A stretch of 8,106 nucleotides of DNA from an archaeon (lineage in GTDB: Archaea; Iainarchaeota; Iainarchaeia; Iainarchaeales; Iainarchaeaceae), in assembly GCA_005239615.1 (NCBI GenBank), contig SBBR01000006.1:1-8106 (forward strand), in the 5' to 3' direction. Below are positions 5,369 to 8,106 of the stretch, piece after piece. The first letter of the stretch is position 1. The number at the start of each line of letters is the position of its first letter. A program made the position numbers and the translations under genes. A model generated the notes under the pieces. It was not told the origin of the DNA. It worked only from the letters and a program-made list of their open reading frames with translations, and ran no database searches.

Positions 5369-5414
5369 GCAAACAATCCAAAATCCGGCCAGCAAGAGGT
5401 CGCTGACAAAAATG

Positions 5415-5422
5415 CTTAAATT
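5415..5422 (+). promoter_or_regulatory. TATA box of the EamA transporter gene
   Basis: CTTAAATT, preceded by an A-rich purine stretch, predicts transcription starting near 5445, about ten bases before the ATG at 5455. The leader is too short for a good Shine-Dalgarno sequence; only AGGT is present. Confidence 0.6.
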
Positions 5423-5454
5423 TTGGCATCCCTTCTGTTATGTGGTAGGTTCCA

Positions 5455-6369
5455 ATGGACGCCCGCGATTCAGCAGTGCTCGGCCTTGTCCTCGCCTCCT
5501 TCTTCTGGGCCCTGAATGGTGTTTCGTGGAAGGTTTTCCTCGGCCTCGGGTTCTCATTCATAGTGATTTTCTGGGTCTCACGCCTCTTCAAGTTCCTCTC
5601 CGTCCTCTTCATTTCCTACTCCAGGGTTAGGGTGCACGAGCCCGTTAAGAATGGCCGCGAACTCGGCATCATTTTCCTTAACGCGCTCTTCAGCGTCGGC
5701 ACGCCATTCTTCTTTTTCCTCGCGATCCTTTACACCAAAGTCTCCAACGCCTATTTCCTCCAGTACACTATGTCAGCATGGGTGCTCCTCGCGGCAATCC
5801 TTTTCCTCGGCGAGAAGGCAGGCGCCCGGAAAATCCTGAGCTTTCTCCTCACGCTCGCCGGAATACTCTTCATAGCGAAGCCGGAGGATATCCTCGGTCT
5901 TAACGCTGGCGTTGCCCTAGCGCTTCTCTCGTCTTTCTCCTATGCCGGAGACATAATAACCGCGCGCGAGCTCAGGGGCTACTCATATCACACTATTTCC
6001 GTTTACACCAACGCTATGCAGTTCCTCATCACGACAATAATGCTGCCGTTCTTTTTCCCCGACATTTCCGGGCTGCAGGGCGAACCCCTTGGCTTTGTCA
6101 GCCTTGTCGTGCTGGGCATACTCCTCGGAATTGCGAGCGACCTATACTATCAGGCGTTGCACACCCTTGAGGCTTCTGCCGCAAGCATAATAGCACACTT
6201 GGAGCTCCTGTTCGCGTCTGTGATTGCCTTCCTTTTCTTCAGCGAAACCCCGACAATATTCGAGTTCTGGGGATACGCCTTAATCTTCGGTGCGAGCGTC
6301 ATCATACTCTTCAGGAAGTCCGATGTCGCGAACTTCGAGAGGCTCCTGCACCTGACTGATAAATTGTGA
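5455..6369 (+). CDS. EamA/DMT-family transporter
   Basis: A 304-residue membrane protein of the drug/metabolite transporter superfamily, made of two repeated EamA halves of five helices each. Hydrophobic segments lie roughly at residues 8-26, 33-53, 72-95, 99-119, 125-141, 148-167, 178-200, 212-234, 240-262 and 266-287, which is the full ten-helix family layout. Family-like signs are the ALNGVSWKVFL stretch in helix 1, the FLGEKAGARKILSFLLTLAGILFI run between helices 4 and 5, and LEASAASIIAHLELLFASVIAFLFF near the end of the second half. DMT proteins export amino acids, metabolites or drugs, usually by exchange with protons or other solutes; the substrate cannot be told from sequence. The gene stands alone with its own TATA box. 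Riboflavin transport is conceivable only because ribBA is upstream, and the 509-base gap argues against co-transcription. Confidence 0.9.
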   Translation: MDARDSAVLGLVLASFFWALNGVSWKVFLGLGFSFIVIFWVSRLFKFLSVLFISYSRVRVHEPVKNGRELGIIFLNALFSVGTPFFFFLAILYTKVSNAYFLQYTMSAWVLLAAILFLGEKAGARKILSFLLTLAGILFIAKPEDILGLNAGVALALLSSFSYAGDIITARELRGYSYHTISVYTNAMQFLITTIMLPFFFPDISGLQGEPLGFVSLVVLGILLGIASDLYYQALHTLEASAASIIAHLELLFASVIAFLFFSETPTIFEFWGYALIFGASVIILFRKSDVANFERLLHLTDKL

Positions 6370-6377
6370 TGTTGAGA

Positions 6378-6395
6378 ATTCTGGCTAGCCAGAAT
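6378..6395. promoter_or_regulatory. Perfect 18-bp palindrome between the transporter and winged-helix genes
   Basis: ATTCTGGCTAGCCAGAAT is its own reverse complement over all 18 bases. It starts nine bases after the transporter stop and lies about 70 bp before the predicted transcription start of the winged-helix gene. That suits a dimeric regulator acting as an activator, or autoregulation by the neighbouring protein. It could also fold as an RNA hairpin at the transporter 3' end, although no T-tract follows. Confidence 0.6.
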
Positions 6396-6424
6396 AGAAA
6401 TCATTATTAAGGGTAAATGTATCA

Positions 6425-6454
6425 CTTTAAATGCCTTAAATCATAGTAATGATT
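6425..6454 (+). promoter_or_regulatory. Promoter with start-site inverted repeat for the winged-helix gene
   Basis: CTTTAAAT (6425-6432) predicts transcription starting near 6455, just before the second ATG at 6458. AATCAT-AGTA-ATGATT at 6439-6454 is a perfect 6-bp inverted repeat on the predicted start site, where a bound protein would block transcription. A second TATA-like CTTAAATC at 6435-6442 leaves the exact start open. Confidence 0.5.
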
Positions 6455-6838
6455 GGCATGCCAGAGATAGGTGAGAAGGAGCAACGCGTGCTGGAGCTGG
6501 TGCGCGAGTACTGGCCCATATCAGCGCTTGAGGTGGCGCAGCACTTCAGCGAGGATGTTTCCTCGCGCGACTCCAAGAAGAGGCACTCGACCAACTACGC
6601 CTACTACTTAAAGAAGCTCATTGCGAGGCGCCTAGTCCTCTCCAAGCGCGTGGGTAACGCCCTCATTGTGTGGCCAGTAGAGGTCGAGGCCTACCGCACA
6701 ATACACGGCATTCTTAGGGATTCGCACGCCCTTCCGCAGCACCATGGCCACAACCCAAGTGCCGAAGAAGCAGGTATGCAAACCCATCAACGGGATAACG
6801 GCTTCCAAGAGGGTTCTGCTCCCGCAGGGGTGAGGTAA
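6449..6838 (+). CDS. Winged-helix DNA-binding protein
   Basis: This 129-residue protein (126 if it starts at the ATG at 6458, which the TATA box favours) has a likely winged helix-turn-helix over residues 6-78. EKEQRVLELVREYWPISALEVAQHF forms the first helices, STNYAYYLKKLIARRLVL the recognition helix and following strand, and KRVGNALIVWPV the wing. A hydrophilic tail of about 45 residues, rich in His, Gln and Gly, follows. No ligand domain or cysteine is present. The next gene, a V4R-domain protein, starts directly after the TAA in the same frame, so the two may form one two-piece regulator. Two palindromic sites upstream are candidate operators. The family is not one I can name precisely. 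Confidence 0.75.
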   Translation: MIGMPEIGEKEQRVLELVREYWPISALEVAQHFSEDVSSRDSKKRHSTNYAYYLKKLIARRLVLSKRVGNALIVWPVEVEAYRTIHGILRDSHALPQHHGHNPSAEEAGMQTHQRDNGFQEGSAPAGVR

Positions 6839-7399
6839 ATGCTGAATACCTTCTACGACAAGTTCATTTTCACCAACAGCCTCCAGTATAGGCACAACAA
6901 CTTTTTCCTCGTCAACCTGCCCTTCGTGATGCTACCGGTGGACGTGCTCTCCGTGATTGCGGTGAAGGAGGACAAAGGTCTCAACCTTTCCCTTTACCGC
7001 TCCGCGAAGGAGGCGATAATACAGGACGTCCACAAGAGCTTCCGCCTCGATTTTGGCGTTGAAGGGGAAAAAGGCCTCGAGTTTATGGAATCCTATTTCA
7101 TGGCCTCGGGCTGGGGTCAACTCCAGCGCACAGACATAAACTATGAGCACGCTCGTTGCCTGATTTCCGTGTCAAACTCGCCGGTAGCACAGGCGTGCAA
7201 AGGCGCAAAGGCCCCCGTGGATACGCTCCTCCGCGGTTTCCTCGCAGGAATATTCTCCGTTTACTTCAGGCGCAGCGTGGAGTGCATAGAAGTAAAATGC
7301 TCCGCGCTCGGTGAGGCGCACTGCGACTTTGTGGTGAAACCGCTCGAGGAGTTCGACTTCTCCAACCACCTCACGGCCAGCCAGCTAGCTGTTGAGTGA
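6839..7399 (+). CDS. V4R-domain protein, probable small-molecule or redox sensor
   Basis: The 186-residue product carries a V4R (4-vinyl reductase) domain at about residues 100-167, a small-ligand or metal-linked sensor fold found in bacterial and archaeal regulators. The family end pattern is clear: LLRGFLAGIFSVYFRRSVEC (130-149) followed by VKCSALGEAHCDFVV, with C154 and C162. Other cysteines are C107, C120 and C149. The Cys usually found just before the G-F-x-A-G helix is absent here (PVDTLLRGF). Residues 1-95 form an N-terminal domain that I do not recognise. The ATG follows the winged-helix stop with no gap and has the upstream Shine-Dalgarno GGGGTGAGG. In methanogens, MsvR joins a winged helix and a V4R domain in a single redox-sensing regulator; here the parts are separate. 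A T7 terminator follows. Confidence 0.85.
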   Translation: MLNTFYDKFIFTNSLQYRHNNFFLVNLPFVMLPVDVLSVIAVKEDKGLNLSLYRSAKEAIIQDVHKSFRLDFGVEGEKGLEFMESYFMASGWGQLQRTDINYEHARCLISVSNSPVAQACKGAKAPVDTLLRGFLAGIFSVYFRRSVECIEVKCSALGEAHCDFVVKPLEEFDFSNHLTASQLAVE

Positions 7400-7402
7400 T
7401 TA

Positions 7403-7409
7403 TTTTTTT
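7403..7409 (+). terminator. T7 terminator after the V4R gene
   Basis: Seven consecutive T residues begin four bases after the TGA stop. This is a typical archaeal U-rich terminator and separates the winged-helix/V4R pair from the KaiC-like gene, which has its own promoter. Confidence 0.6.
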
Positions 7410-7500
7410 GGCAAGCCGTCAAAGGGTTCCCAAATCCTTTGCCTGCGCATTTTATAGATATTTACCAACGCTTCATGCTATTCAGGTTTGTGGGAAGGTT

Positions 7501-7514
7501 TTTATATTACGTAA
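7501..7514 (+). promoter_or_regulatory. TATA box and TTACGTAA palindrome before the KaiC-like gene
   Basis: TTTATATT (7501-7508) predicts transcription starting near 7531, about five bases before the ATG at 7537, so the leader is nearly absent. TTACGTAA at 7507-7514 is an 8-bp palindrome overlapping the downstream edge of the TATA box, a position suited to repression. Confidence 0.6.
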
Positions 7515-7536
7515 AGTTACTCATTAGTGAATCTTC

Positions 7537-8106
7537 ATGGTGGAGAGGGTCAGGACAGGCATCGACGGGCTTGACAAGGCCTTAAACGGTGGCATCCCTA
7601 AGGGTAATATCGTCCTCGTTTCAGGGGGCGCAGGGACGGGAAAGAGCACGTTCTGCCTGCAATACCTCGTGAACGGCGCGAAAGCCGGAGAGAAGGGCCT
7701 CTACATCTCCACCGAGCAGAGCAAGAAGGAGCTTGTGAAGACAGCCCAGAGCTTCGGATGGGACATCGAAAAGCTGGAGAACGAAGGCAAGTTCCGCGTG
7801 GCCTACTTCGATGTGGTCGAAACCGACAACTTCCTTGACAAGATATACGAAATCTACACATCTTTCCTCCCCAAGCGCGTCGTTGTTGACTCACTCACGA
7901 CCCTTGCGGACTCACTGATGATTTCCAGCGCTGAAGACAAGCGCGGCTTCTCAATGGTCAAGGTAGCGGAAAGTGTCTCACCCATCCCAAAATCAGAGAG
8001 AATAATCGCCAAAAACCTGCTGTACCACCTCCTGAAGAAACTCAGGCTCTTCGACTCGACGACGATGCTGACGTCGGAGCTGCTGGAGGACCAGAAAGGC
8101 TTGAGC
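7537..8106 (+). CDS. KaiC/RadA-like P-loop ATPase (3' end outside window)
   Basis: An open frame of 190 codons runs off the right edge without a stop. It is a RecA-superfamily ATPase of the KaiC/RAD55-like group. The sequence opens with the group signature RVRTGIDGLDKALNGGIPKG, then Walker A GGAGTGKST (30-38), the catalytic-glutamate strand LYISTEQSKKEL with E60, and Walker B RVVVDSLTTL with D118. The KaiC double Glu is Glu-Gln here. A segment at about 126-165 containing VAESVSPIPKSERIIAKNLL separates Walker B from the MLTSELLED strand. Archaeal KaiC-like proteins act in signalling, often alongside sensor and DNA-binding proteins; the V4R neighbour suggests this but does not prove it. Whether one or two ATPase domains exist cannot be seen. 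The start is fixed by the TATA box about 32 bp upstream. Confidence 0.9.
   Translation, partial: MVERVRTGIDGLDKALNGGIPKGNIVLVSGGAGTGKSTFCLQYLVNGAKAGEKGLYISTEQSKKELVKTAQSFGWDIEKLENEGKFRVAYFDVVETDNFLDKIYEIYTSFLPKRVVVDSLTTLADSLMISSAEDKRGFSMVKVAESVSPIPKSERIIAKNLLYHLLKKLRLFDSTTMLTSELLEDQKGLS

Larger units (their letters stand above)
4946..5454. other. Long non-coding stretch between ribBA and the transporter gene
   Basis: About 500 bases hold no reading frame I trust; composition is more AT-rich than the neighbouring genes. Short hairpin-capable sequences follow the ribBA stop (GGG AATA CCC at 4947-4956 and CGGT TTTG ACCG at 4967-4978). A 9-bp inverted repeat lies at 5036-5064 and repeated GGCCATA elements at 5295-5368, both listed separately. 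The transporter promoter occupies the 3' end. The content could include a small RNA, but nothing matches a known class. Confidence 0.5.

Noticed and set aside
5286..5612. A 108-codon open frame on the minus strand
   Set aside because: Half of it lies opposite the start of the well-supported transporter gene and its product has no family features.

Overview
The window looks like chromosomal DNA of an archaeon, perhaps a DPANN-type lineage with a compact genome. The evidence is a KEOPS Pcc1 subunit followed by a prefoldin beta subunit, a KaiC/RadA-family ATPase, a V4R-domain protein, and TATA-like boxes (CTTAAATA, ATTAAATA, TTTATATT) about 27 bp upstream of many starts, giving very short or no leaders. 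Genes inside operons carry GGTG-type Shine-Dalgarno sequences instead. The phylum is a guess. No tRNA, rRNA, CRISPR array, transposase or integrase was seen.

Layout. (1) 181-1832 (+): a tight three-gene operon of pcc1 (tRNA t6A synthesis), pfdB (chaperone) and a DHH/DHHA1 phosphoesterase, ending in a T7 tract. (2) 1859-2704 (-): two small unrecognised proteins, each apparently leaderless: a very basic 96-residue protein and a 105-residue protein with two CxxC pairs. (3) 2798-3306 (+): a toxin-antitoxin pair (ribbon-helix-helix antitoxin, RelE/ParE toxin) joined by a GTGA overlap and preceded by a likely autoregulatory operator. (4) 3307-3666 (-): a Hin-like helix-turn-helix protein, divergent from (5) 3737-4945 (+): ribBA, a fused bacterial-style riboflavin enzyme. 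(6) 4946-5454: about 500 bases without a credible gene, holding a 9-bp inverted repeat and a set of GGCCATA repeats. (7) 5455-6369 (+): a ten-helix EamA/DMT transporter. (8) 6449-7399 (+): a winged-helix gene directly abutting a V4R-domain gene, with two palindromic sites upstream. (9) 7537 to the right edge (+): a KaiC-like ATPase cut by the window.

How the genes relate. The first operon is housekeeping. The most interesting block is 6378-8106. There a DNA-binding protein and a cysteine-bearing V4R sensor are separate genes in the same reading frame, divided by a single TAA, like a split version of an MsvR-type one-component regulator, with a KaiC-like ATPase next door. RibBA is notable because many archaea make riboflavin with GTP cyclohydrolase III and a separate RibB. 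A further pattern is that two U-rich terminators lie inside the Lys-Lys-stop codons of convergent neighbours.
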